From NCBI GenBank assembly GCA_023414985.1, contig JAEZLY010000005.1, positions 1 through 18,055 of the forward strand: 18,055 nucleotides of DNA. Reading direction: 5' to 3'. This DNA comes from Bacillota bacterium (GTDB taxonomy: Bacteria; Bacillota; Clostridia; Lachnospirales; Lachnospiraceae). How positions within the stretch are numbered: the first letter of the stretch is position 1; the number at the start of each line of letters is the position of its first letter. The notes under the pieces were generated by a model. It searched no databases and had not been told where the DNA came from. It was given only the letters and a program-made list of their open reading frames with translations. Below are positions 6,212 through 14,190 of this stretch, one piece after another. The position numbers and the translations under genes are program-made.

Positions 6212-7167
6212 AACTACATAAAAAGATGAAAAGAACTACCAAGCAATATATTGTTGTTGCATTCATCTGCATCATAATTATCGGAGGATCGGCAATCATC
6301 ACATCCTACCTGATAACGAATCAAATTAGAACCGATTATGAGAGCAGATTAAAAAAGTCTGAAAGTGAAATAAATGCTAATCAGAGGAGTGTGTATGTAG
6401 CACTGAAGGATATCAAGGTCGGGGAAGAGATTACAAAGCATATTGTTGAGAAAAGAAGGGTTTACTCTTCTCAGGCTCAGGAGACCTATATCACAGAAAA
6501 AGAGATCGGAAAACTGGCATTGATTGATATTCCGGAGCAAACCTATGTGATGCATTCCATGGTTACCGATTATTCTGTAGCATCCGAGCTACGTGAAACA
6601 GAATATCAGGTGATTTATCTGGGAGGGAATATATCCAGCAGTGATACGGTTGATATCAGGCTATTCTTTCCGAACGGAGAAGACTATATTATTCTCACCA
6701 AAAAGCTGATTAAGAATATTGCCGCAGATAACCTGACGATCTATCTATGGTTGTCGGAGGAAGAAATTCTAAGAATGTCCAGTGCGATTGTGGATACCTA
6801 TCTTTATAACGGTGCTAAACTCTATGTAACAAAGTATGTCGAACCAAATCTTCAGAAAGCTTCTGCTACAACCTATAAGCCAAGTCTGGCTACACTTCAG
6901 TTAATTCAAAATAATCCCAATATAATTGAAACAGCGGTAACCGAAGTCAGTAAAAATATTCGTAAAGCGTTGGAAAACCGTCTGGCAGACAGTATGAATA
7001 CAGATGTCAGAACTATTGAATGGGAGCTTAGCCCAAATAAGAAGGAGAGCTCTGAGGATGCTTCAGATGTAAGTCAGATAACGGATTCAAAGGAAAAGAA
7101 GGGGTATGATGCATCTTATTTAGAAGAAGTAGAAGAGAAGGATGCAGAGTTGGATTATGGACCTTAA
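6208..7167 (+). CDS. CpaB/RcpC-like pilus assembly protein with SAF domain
   Basis: A 319-residue protein with a basic N-terminus, one membrane anchor (about residues 14-35) and a SAF domain starting at about residue 60 (SVYVALKDIKVGEEITKH, then IVEKRRVYSS), as in CpaB/RcpC proteins of Tad systems and FlgA-like chaperones. The middle region (SSSDTVDIRLFFPNGEDYIILTKK would be the RcpC-type part) follows, and the last 45 residues are a highly charged, low-complexity tail. In Gram-negatives CpaB sits with the secretin; here it is likely a wall- or envelope-side assembly factor anchored by its TM. The GTG start overlaps the previous stop codon, with AGGGG about 6 bases upstream. Confidence 0.8.
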   Translation: MKLHKKMKRTTKQYIVVAFICIIIIGGSAIITSYLITNQIRTDYESRLKKSESEINANQRSVYVALKDIKVGEEITKHIVEKRRVYSSQAQETYITEKEIGKLALIDIPEQTYVMHSMVTDYSVASELRETEYQVIYLGGNISSSDTVDIRLFFPNGEDYIILTKKLIKNIAADNLTIYLWLSEEEILRMSSAIVDTYLYNGAKLYVTKYVEPNLQKASATTYKPSLATLQLIQNNPNIIETAVTEVSKNIRKALENRLADSMNTDVRTIEWELSPNKKESSEDASDVSQITDSKEKKGYDASYLEEVEEKDAELDYGP

Positions 7168-7209
7168 AGACTCCAGATTTCTTTCAAAATTCTTTACGGA
7201 GGAATTGGA

Positions 7210-7866
7210 ATGATTTGTATAGGATTTGCAGGGTGTGAAGCTTTTGATATCATACTTTATATGAGTCGTACTTTGATTAAATTGAATTATAGGATACTAG
7301 TGATTGATATTTCGGAAACAGGAGCATTAACAAAAGCAATTTATCACGGAATGGATTTGGACAGCAGACAGGAGATTGTTAATTATCGCAATATTAACTA
7401 CTTGCGGAGAATGCCAAGCGAGGAGGAATTGAGTTCATTTGTGGAAGGTGTTATCATGATTGACTTTGGTATACAGTCCTTTCCGGATTTATCTTTACCC
7501 TGCAATTTTCTATATACGACGACTAATACTTTTCCGTACATAATTGATAACATTAATACTTTAATGTTGAATTCTGAATGGAAGACGGAGAAGCAGCGGC
7601 TCATAATAAGAGATATGATTACTCCGGATGATATTGATCGGGTAGCTTCAAAAATAAGGTTCCATTATGATGCAATAGAAAGTCTGTATCTTGATATAGA
7701 TGATTATTATTGCGCAGTGAATTGCCAGGAAATACAATTGATAAGATTTATGAAACTTTCTTCCGGTATGAAAACCTTTATCATCAGTCAACTTCATGAT
7801 ATATTCCCACAAATAAAAATAAAAAGAATTAAAAATGCATTTGCTCTGGCAGGAAAGGGGAGATAG
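7210..7866 (+). CDS. Degenerate MinD/ParA-fold protein of the Tad-like operon
   Basis: A 218-residue protein. The start MICIGFAGCEAFDIILYMS takes the P-loop position without its glycine/lysine pattern. The strand RILVIDISETGALTKAI (28-44) resembles the 'VLVIDxDxxxxLT' segment of MinD/ParA proteins, and GVIMIDFG (80-87) resembles a Walker B strand with D85. I therefore read it as a shortened, probably non-catalytic relative of the TadZ-like neighbours, but the match is weaker than for those. A GGAGG site lies 5-10 bases ahead of the ATG. It starts 42 bases after the CpaB-like gene and ends 7 bases before the next. Confidence 0.6.
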   Translation: MICIGFAGCEAFDIILYMSRTLIKLNYRILVIDISETGALTKAIYHGMDLDSRQEIVNYRNINYLRRMPSEEELSSFVEGVIMIDFGIQSFPDLSLPCNFLYTTTNTFPYIIDNINTLMLNSEWKTEKQRLIIRDMITPDDIDRVASKIRFHYDAIESLYLDIDDYYCAVNCQEIQLIRFMKLSSGMKTFIISQLHDIFPQIKIKRIKNAFALAGKGR

Positions 7867-7873
7867 GTGATTA

Positions 7874-8773
7874 ATGAGTAAAATATTGTTTTGGTCACCA
7901 TATCATGGGCAGGGTCAAACCAGCAATCTTTATGCTATAGCCTTAATTTTCGGAATAATATACAAAAAGCAGGTACTGTTAACGCAGACTCATTTTAAGT
8001 ATAACAACTTAGAAAGTCCGCTTGTCGGTCGTAATGTTGACAAACAATCAGATGAGGGTGAGATTTTTGAAGACATTGGTATTGATATGGCAGTAACTTA
8101 CAGTAATATGAATTATTTGAATAAAAGGACATTAGAAAATTGCTGTCTGACCTTTCTGGATTCTTTGATCCTAATGATGCCTGGTACGAAAGCTAATAAT
8201 AAGGAGACTTTTGACAGAGAGATAGGCGGTTCGATGAATAGGTTGATAAAAGCCGCATCCGAATACATGGATCTCGTGTTTATCGATTCCAACAGTGGTT
8301 GCGACGATTTGTCATTGTGCCTTATGTCGACAGCGGATTTGATTGTTGTTAATTTATCTCAGCATAGGTACGTACTCGAAAATTTCTTTGCAGAATACGG
8401 GGAACGTTTTAAGAATGATAAAAGAATATTCTATCTGTTTGGCGATTACGATGATAATTCTGGTTATAACATCGATAACTGCCGAAGAAAATTCAATAAT
8501 TATATGAAGTCATTTAACTCCGGAGTAATTCCCTATTGTACAAAATATATGGATGCCCAGAATGAAAGTAATGTCATTCGCTTTTTTCAGGAGGGAATGC
8601 TGAAAAGAAGGAAACATTCTTTGATAGTTCAGTTTAAGTGGCGCTACACTAATATGAAAAAGGGTATATATACACAGGACGAGACAGAATACTTTTTTCG
8701 AAGTGCTTTGTCATGCGCGGATAAAATTATAGCTCTATTACACATACCAGTTAAGAAGAACTTTAGGGGGTAG
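7874..8773 (+). CDS. TadZ/MinD-like protein (paralogue 2)
   Basis: A 299-residue protein of the ParA/MinD-like TadZ type. The phosphate loop reads SPYHGQGQTSN (8-18): the glycine and threonine of the loop remain, but Gln stands where the Walker lysine should be. The Walker B-like strand LVFIDSNSG has D138, followed by DLSLCLMSTADLIVVNLSQ, shared with the protein at 5142. Family members position the pilus machine at a pole or patch. It may bind a nucleotide weakly or not at all. The start ATG follows AGGTGAT closely. It is followed 6 bases later by the CpaF-like ATPase, the likely partner. Confidence 0.78.
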   Translation: MSKILFWSPYHGQGQTSNLYAIALIFGIIYKKQVLLTQTHFKYNNLESPLVGRNVDKQSDEGEIFEDIGIDMAVTYSNMNYLNKRTLENCCLTFLDSLILMMPGTKANNKETFDREIGGSMNRLIKAASEYMDLVFIDSNSGCDDLSLCLMSTADLIVVNLSQHRYVLENFFAEYGERFKNDKRIFYLFGDYDDNSGYNIDNCRRKFNNYMKSFNSGVIPYCTKYMDAQNESNVIRFFQEGMLKRRKHSLIVQFKWRYTNMKKGIYTQDETEYFFRSALSCADKIIALLHIPVKKNFRG

Positions 8774-8779
8774 AATACT

Positions 8780-10624
8780 ATGGAGGCAGGTGAATGGATA
8801 TTATGCAGTGCTCTTATCCTGAGTTTAACTTTATTTTTATATTACATCTTAAAGGAAAAAACAGAAGAGGAAGATCATGACGATAAAATCTACTCAATCC
8901 AATTCTTCAGTTCCGAGATAAAGAAAATTATTAATGAAATCATAAATATGGATATTATTGCGCTAAGACTTAACAAGAAGGACTTGGAGAGCCGTAGGGA
9001 ATTAAAACGGACTCTAGGCGAAGCTACCAGAAAATGTTCACAGGGCAATATTTGCGATAAAATGATTGTTATAGCGAAAATTAAAAGTTCGCTAACCGGT
9101 ATTCTCAAAATTAATGAAAGGATAATCAATGAGACGATTCCATTTGATCATCCGAATTTACTAACTACAGCTGATATGTTTGAGATTATGCTTTATCTTC
9201 AAAAAAGAAGCTGTAAAACCGGTATGTTCCGCGAAATATGCCGACAATTCAAGTTGGATTGCCTTAAAGCTGATGGAAGAGGTTATTACTATGATATCAC
9301 CGAGGAGGACATTCGACAGGCTTTTAGAGTGCTCTATCAACCACTAAATTATGATGATAAATTGAATATTTTGGCACAAAGGATTTACGAGGAGACGTAT
9401 GGTTTATCCGTCGTCGACATACTGGTTATGGAGGATGATTCCATCGACTGTATATCAGGTGGAATTTCGGGTATCACCACGGATAGCTATAAATACAGAG
9501 AAGAGGATCTATACAAGGGCTCCTTTCATCAAGCAAAGACACATGATAGTGTGTGGATTGTCTATTCCGGTAAACCGATTCATATGAAATTTTTATCCTT
9601 TGGATCAACGGAAGGAATCGTGAGAGTTTGTAAAAACATATCAGAGCATGGGCGAATTGGCCATTTCACTTCAGCAGAAGGAGGCATTAAGACACATTTG
9701 GCTGATGGTAGCAGAGTAACGGTTTTTAGGCCTTATAATGCATCTCAATGGGCATTTTTTATTAGAAAATTCGGAACTACCGCGAGCTATGAGTTAACGG
9801 ACCTGATTACTGATCGTGGGTGTCAGTACCCACAGGAAGTGATCAAATGGGCGGTAAAAGGCTGCGTAAATATGGTTTTTTCGGGTGATCAAAATTCCGG
9901 TAAGACTACTAATATGAGAGCTGCAGTGAAGGAAATTGACAGGAGACAACAGGTAAGAACGATAGAATCTGATTTTGAATTATACTTAAATGATGCTTAT
10001 GCAGATAGGAACATTGTAGGGACCAGACCAAGCAAGGATATGCCCTTTCCGAAATTGATAGAGCTACTAAAAGCTTCAGAAGCTCATACCATTCTTTTCG
10101 GGGAAACCGCAAGTCTGGAGCATGCAAAGCATTTGCTTGATCTTTTACTGGCTGGAACAAAACGAATTATTACTACAGGACACTGGCCCACAACGGACGA
10201 AATGATTGCTTACTTCGTACTGGCTGAAGGAGGATATGGGAGTGCAGGAACAGAGGATATTGAGCGGATGGTTGCACGTCTTCTTAATCTTAATATTCAT
10301 CATGTAAAGGACAATGACGGACATAGATTTATTGATCGGATTACAGAAATCATTCCCTATGATAGAGAACAGAAAGAAACTGAAGCAGGAAGAGGAGTTG
10401 AGGGTAAGTTAGATAGGATAGCTGTCTGTCTCGAACAGTTGACTCGAAGAAAATCATATTATACACGGGATATTGTAATATTTCAGGACGGGGAATACCA
10501 TATGATAAACCCTATCAGTAAAGGGCTCTCAGAAAATATCATGAAACATCTTTCACCGGAAGAGAGAAATCTGTTTCATGACTTTAATCGCTTTTCCGGC
10601 GGTGGGGTGAGAGCCGCATGCTAA
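8780..10624 (+). CDS. CpaF/TadA-family secretion ATPase
   Basis: A 614-residue ATPase of the type II/IV secretion superfamily, expected as a hexamer that powers pilus assembly at the membrane. A hydrophobic segment sits at about residues 6-24, unusual for TadA. An N-terminal helical region leads to the conserved core: Walker A SGDQNSGKTTN (K375), an IESDFELYL strand as in the Asp box, and the Walker B equivalent HTILFGETASLEH (E442) in place of the usual IIVGEVRGxEA. The His box, normally LTTIHANS, reads IITTGHWPTT. The catalytic pieces are present, though several consensus residues differ, so it is a divergent branch. The last 100 residues form an extra C-terminal extension. AGGGGG lies about 10 bases ahead of the ATG. 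It overlaps the next gene by 7 bases. Confidence 0.88.
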   Translation: MEAGEWILCSALILSLTLFLYYILKEKTEEEDHDDKIYSIQFFSSEIKKIINEIINMDIIALRLNKKDLESRRELKRTLGEATRKCSQGNICDKMIVIAKIKSSLTGILKINERIINETIPFDHPNLLTTADMFEIMLYLQKRSCKTGMFREICRQFKLDCLKADGRGYYYDITEEDIRQAFRVLYQPLNYDDKLNILAQRIYEETYGLSVVDILVMEDDSIDCISGGISGITTDSYKYREEDLYKGSFHQAKTHDSVWIVYSGKPIHMKFLSFGSTEGIVRVCKNISEHGRIGHFTSAEGGIKTHLADGSRVTVFRPYNASQWAFFIRKFGTTASYELTDLITDRGCQYPQEVIKWAVKGCVNMVFSGDQNSGKTTNMRAAVKEIDRRQQVRTIESDFELYLNDAYADRNIVGTRPSKDMPFPKLIELLKASEAHTILFGETASLEHAKHLLDLLLAGTKRIITTGHWPTTDEMIAYFVLAEGGYGSAGTEDIERMVARLLNLNIHHVKDNDGHRFIDRITEIIPYDREQKETEAGRGVEGKLDRIAVCLEQLTRRKSYYTRDIVIFQDGEYHMINPISKGLSENIMKHLSPEERNLFHDFNRFSGGGVRAAC

Positions 10625-12696
10625 CCTGGATATTACCGAGTCTTTTTACTGGAATGAAATCAATGGATAAGCGTATTTTAGTTATTCTTATTCTATTATT
10701 TACAATATATCTAATCATTATGACTGTTTTGGTTCTGAAGGAAAGAACAAGGAGAAGGTTATGGAAAAGCACACAGGGCTATCGGGGTAGTGATAAAATC
10801 TCTGATAGCATAAGCTCTGCCATATATAGAATGCTTAAAGCATTTCCCGTCACAAGAAACTATATAGAAAAACTGTCCTATCAGTTCCGGTTAATCTGTC
10901 CTTGTGACAGTACAGTAATAGCCGGAATAACAACGGAAGCATTTCTAATCTCATTTTGTCTTAGTTTTGCTATCTTATTTCTGATTTTTCTTATGAATCC
11001 TCAGCTGATAACATTAATCACAGCCTCCTTTGGTATTGTGATTATAAATAAAGAGATTGTGGGTAGGATAGCAAATCATTTCGAGATTACTCTTGATCAG
11101 GAAATACAGCAATTAATCGAAAATGAAATTCATAACTATTATTTAAATTACAGAGTAGATGATGCTTTGTATCAATCCCTGGATTATTTAAGTTCGAACA
11201 TGAAAGTTGCAGCAGGGCAGATATATGAGTTACTTCTATCTGATAATAAGGATACTGCGTTAGAAGAGTATTACGAAAACATACCTAACAAATATTTAAG
11301 AGAGTTCGTCAGTCTCTGTGTCGGTGTATCAGAACGCGGAGATCAGGTAGTTGAAGGCAAATTCCTGTTTATTAATAACCTAGAGAATTTATATGAACAG
11401 CTTGAGATTGAAATCGATAAGCTCCAGAGGCTCAGGATGGAATTTGCAGGAGTAATGCTTATTGTTATTCTACCTATCTTCTGTATCGGTATTGTGAAAT
11501 GGTTTTGTATCAGTATCAAAAGTAGCATGGAAGCCTTTTATTATGGAAAAGAGGGTTTTATGATTGATCTGGTATTACTGGTTTTAACGTCTACCGTTTA
11601 TGTAGTAATGCATAAAAGTGCTGAATATAGGAGCTTTCATTCCTCCGGACACAGATGGCTTTATTGGTTTGACGGTATTCACGTAATAAAAAAGGCTATG
11701 AATAATTATTGTGATAAGTATGCTTCCGGTCAGGAGCGTTTAAAACGATGTTTAAAAAATAATGGGTATAACATTAAAGCCAGACACTTTGTACTTAGAA
11801 GTTTTTTGCTTGCCGGAGCTATTTTCATGATAAGTATAGGAGTATCAATTTATCTAAACCATATAGGAAGAGAAAGACTATTGTGTGTGGAGGATAATGA
11901 AGTGCCAACTATAAGTACAGCAGCTGACGAAGGTCAACAAGGTGAAATAACAGCCGTTATTGAAAACTATACAAAAAGGCTCGTGTCACAGAATTATAGG
12001 TCAGAGTTTATTACAAAGGAAAAACTTATTGATCAACTAAGGGTAGGAAAGCCTTCTTTTGCTAATTCGGTTTATGAAGCTCTTGCGGATGAAATTTTGT
12101 ATAGGGCTTCAAAGTATAAAGCGATGCATTTTGGCTTTATTGATTTATTTATCGGTATTGTTATCAGTATCATAACATTTTATAGTCCTAGAGTTTTATT
12201 GAAATTCAGTGCGACTGTAACGAAGGATGCAATGGAAGATGAGGTAAATCAATTTAATGCATTGATTGGAATGTTGATTTATGACAATAGTATGACCGTA
12301 AAGCAAATCCTAATAGAAATGGAGTCCTATGCAATTGTAATGAAGCAGTCAATAAAGAACTGTATTAATGAATACAGCTCTGGCGATGTCAATGCACTGG
12401 CACAATTAAAGGAAGAAGAACCATATCCGTCTTTTACAAGGATCGTGGATAATCTTCTTCGCTGCGATGATATGCCAATCTATGAAGCTTTTCATGAGGT
12501 TGATATTGAAAGAGAAGGCTTTCTTTCAAAACGGAGACTTTCAAACGAGAAATCTATTAAGCGAAGGGCAACCAGAGCTTATCTTCTGGCAGCAGTTCCG
12601 CTTATGCTTCTATTTGCATACGGAATCATTCCGACTTTGATTGCTTCTATGAATGAAATAAGTTCAACTTTGGATATGTTGGAAACGGTATGGTAA
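10618..12696 (+). CDS. Double-length TadB/TadC-like membrane platform protein
   Basis: A 692-residue integral membrane protein, about twice the length of TadB or TadC. Hydrophobic segments fall at about 18-40, 107-125, 128-143, 276-298, 313-331, 394-412, 506-522 and 655-675. Two cytoplasmic helical regions (about 155-275 and 530-650) each precede a membrane segment, the pattern of T2SSF/GspF domains. I read it as a TadB-TadC tandem in one chain; a loop at about 413-505 separates the halves. It would be the platform turned by the CpaF-like ATPase encoded just upstream. The ATG overlaps the upstream stop region, and GGGGTGAG 6-9 bases ahead gives a ribosome site. The T2SSF assignment is by architecture and context, with little recognisable primary sequence. 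Confidence 0.75.
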   Translation: MLTWILPSLFTGMKSMDKRILVILILLFTIYLIIMTVLVLKERTRRRLWKSTQGYRGSDKISDSISSAIYRMLKAFPVTRNYIEKLSYQFRLICPCDSTVIAGITTEAFLISFCLSFAILFLIFLMNPQLITLITASFGIVIINKEIVGRIANHFEITLDQEIQQLIENEIHNYYLNYRVDDALYQSLDYLSSNMKVAAGQIYELLLSDNKDTALEEYYENIPNKYLREFVSLCVGVSERGDQVVEGKFLFINNLENLYEQLEIEIDKLQRLRMEFAGVMLIVILPIFCIGIVKWFCISIKSSMEAFYYGKEGFMIDLVLLVLTSTVYVVMHKSAEYRSFHSSGHRWLYWFDGIHVIKKAMNNYCDKYASGQERLKRCLKNNGYNIKARHFVLRSFLLAGAIFMISIGVSIYLNHIGRERLLCVEDNEVPTISTAADEGQQGEITAVIENYTKRLVSQNYRSEFITKEKLIDQLRVGKPSFANSVYEALADEILYRASKYKAMHFGFIDLFIGIVISIITFYSPRVLLKFSATVTKDAMEDEVNQFNALIGMLIYDNSMTVKQILIEMESYAIVMKQSIKNCINEYSSGDVNALAQLKEEEPYPSFTRIVDNLLRCDDMPIYEAFHEVDIEREGFLSKRRLSNEKSIKRRATRAYLLAAVPLMLLFAYGIIPTLIASMNEISSTLDMLETVW

Positions 12697-12726
12697 CGAA
12701 TTTTATTTGAATATTAGGAGGATATT

Positions 12727-13197
12727 ATGAAAACAAAAAATGCAAGTGGATTAGTGGTAGGGATAGTAATTACTCTTTTTGTAATTATTCTGTCGGGTGC
12801 GATTATTGTTTGGGGTTCCGGCTACTTCAACCAGAATAAGAAGACCATGGATAAAAGTACCGCAAAGATTGATAAGACGATTGGGTCAATGACAGATTTT
12901 GATTTATCCGTTTATGATGGCAGGAGTATAAGAGGAGATGCACTAAAGGATTTGATCGCTGATCTTAAGGACGATAAGGTAGCGGTATCAATAGGAGTTG
13001 ATACTCTGGCAAGTGAAGCTGCAGTTAATTACAATTATGAATATACTTCATCTAATCTAGGAGCGGTAGTATCAACAGTACCGACAAAAGAAAAATCGGT
13101 AGCATCCTATATCAATCCAAATGGTACCTTTGCCGGTGAGGTAATCAAGAATACGAATGATGATATCGTATATATTCTATTTACGCAGCAGCAATAG
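12727..13197 (+). CDS. Single-TM pilin-like protein (tandem paralogue A)
   Basis: A 156-residue protein with a short basic N-terminus (MKTKNASG), a hydrophobic helix at about 9-31 and a soluble domain. Motifs shared with the next gene are LSVYDGRSIRGDAL (about 60-73) and a C-terminal YINPNGTF...GEVIK...ILFTQ. The N-terminal helix plus ectodomain layout fits a pilin or pseudopilin, and it follows the assembly genes. No classical prepilin cleavage site with glutamate at +5 is seen, so processing by a prepilin peptidase is unsure. The excellent AGGAGG site 6 bases ahead of the ATG suggests high expression, as expected for a structural subunit. Confidence 0.72.
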   Translation: MKTKNASGLVVGIVITLFVIILSGAIIVWGSGYFNQNKKTMDKSTAKIDKTIGSMTDFDLSVYDGRSIRGDALKDLIADLKDDKVAVSIGVDTLASEAAVNYNYEYTSSNLGAVVSTVPTKEKSVASYINPNGTFAGEVIKNTNDDIVYILFTQQQ

Positions 13198-13226
13198 AAT
13201 GATTTATAAGTAATGAAAAAGGGCAG

Positions 13227-13697
13227 GTGAAGGATATAAAACATAAGAATGGTGAGTTACCTGCAAATGCACTATTGGCTCTATTCGCGGTTGTTATTGT
13301 TGCTTGTATGATTTTATACATGAAATTGAATATAGATAATGTTATGAAAACCTCTAATAAAATAGTTGAAAATACTGAGAAAATGTCTGCTGAGTACGAC
13401 GAGTACGAATTAACCATGTATGACGGAGAAGAAATCAAGGGAAGCCAGGTCGTTAACTATATAAAAAAGAATTTGGGAGATTACTCATCAGAAGAAACAG
13501 CTCCAATTTATATTCGTGTACTAACCGTGGCTTCCGGCTCTCAATATACAAATGATTATGTGAATAAGGAGCATATCAGAGATATAAAAAACATTTCAGA
13601 GACAGAGCATTATATCAAACCGACGGCTTGCTTTGATGCAGAGGTGATAAGATCTGAGAATAAAGTTATCCTTGGTATATGCTTTACCCAGAGGTAA
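13227..13697 (+). CDS. Single-TM pilin-like protein (tandem paralogue B)
   Basis: Also 156 residues, with the same plan as the upstream gene: an N-terminal stretch ending NGELPANA, a hydrophobic helix at about 14-32, then LTMYDGEEIKGSQVV and a C-terminal YIKPTACF...EVIR...ICFTQ. It arose by tandem duplication but the sequences have diverged widely. The GTG start at 13227 is preceded by AAAGGGC only a few bases away; the upstream ATG at 13213 runs into a stop after five codons. No better in-frame start exists before the helix. It is a candidate second pilus subunit. Confidence 0.7.
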   Translation: MKDIKHKNGELPANALLALFAVVIVACMILYMKLNIDNVMKTSNKIVENTEKMSAEYDEYELTMYDGEEIKGSQVVNYIKKNLGDYSSEETAPIYIRVLTVASGSQYTNDYVNKEHIRDIKNISETEHYIKPTACFDAEVIRSENKVILGICFTQR

Positions 13698-13725
13698 TCA
13701 GGTTTAATCATAAAAGGAGAGAGGT

Positions 13726-14100
13726 ATGCAGTCAACTGTTATTCATTTTTTAGAAATGATGGTAGGAGCAATTTTACTAGCGTTGGGAATTATATATTTA
13801 ACTATACAGGCAAAGTCCATAGAGCAAATGAATAACTTGATCAGTAATCACTTAATGGAAAACGAGGAAATCTTTCAACAGGAGAATGATAATGACATTA
13901 ATCGTATAAGTGATGGCGAATTATATGCAATTATAATGGGATACCGGGAGTATCCCATTATGATTGACGGGAATTTAATTGAACCGGAGGGGACAGAATA
14001 CGAAAAATACTTGTCCTATATTCAAGAGGGTTATTATATCAAGAGTTATTTATTCGATTCTTTCCATTATATTAAGCAATTGGTGTTTACTCATATCTGA
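13726..14100 (+). CDS. Small single-TM protein, third member of the pilin-like cluster
   Basis: A 124-residue protein with a hydrophobic helix at about 7-28, an acidic linker and an ISDGELYAIIMGYREYP segment (about 62-78). That segment and the end HYIKQLVFTHI resemble the YDGxxIxG and C-terminal (I/L)xFTQ motifs of the two preceding pilin-like proteins. The relation is weaker, so it could be a minor pilin or a distinct small component. AAAGGAGAG 6-8 bases ahead of the ATG supports the start. Confidence 0.62.
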   Translation: MQSTVIHFLEMMVGAILLALGIIYLTIQAKSIEQMNNLISNHLMENEEIFQQENDNDINRISDGELYAIIMGYREYPIMIDGNLIEPEGTEYEKYLSYIQEGYYIKSYLFDSFHYIKQLVFTHI

Positions 14101-14150
14101 TTGCTATATCATAACAAACTATGAGTAAATATATATCTAGTTCAGAAGGA

Positions 14151-14183
14151 AGGAGAAATAATTTGGGATTTCAATCCTGTTAA
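14151..14183 (+). promoter_or_regulatory. Displaced ribosome site and possible six-codon leader ORF
   Basis: The only good Shine-Dalgarno (AGGAG, 14151-14155) is 35 bases ahead of the ATG at 14191. It is 7 bases from a TTG (14163) that opens a six-codon frame ending at TAA 14181-14183, just before the large gene. In the gene's own frame, ATT at 14161 is the codon 5 bases from this site. Either translational coupling or a rare ATT start is possible. Confidence 0.35.
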
Positions 14184-14190
14184 TGATCGT

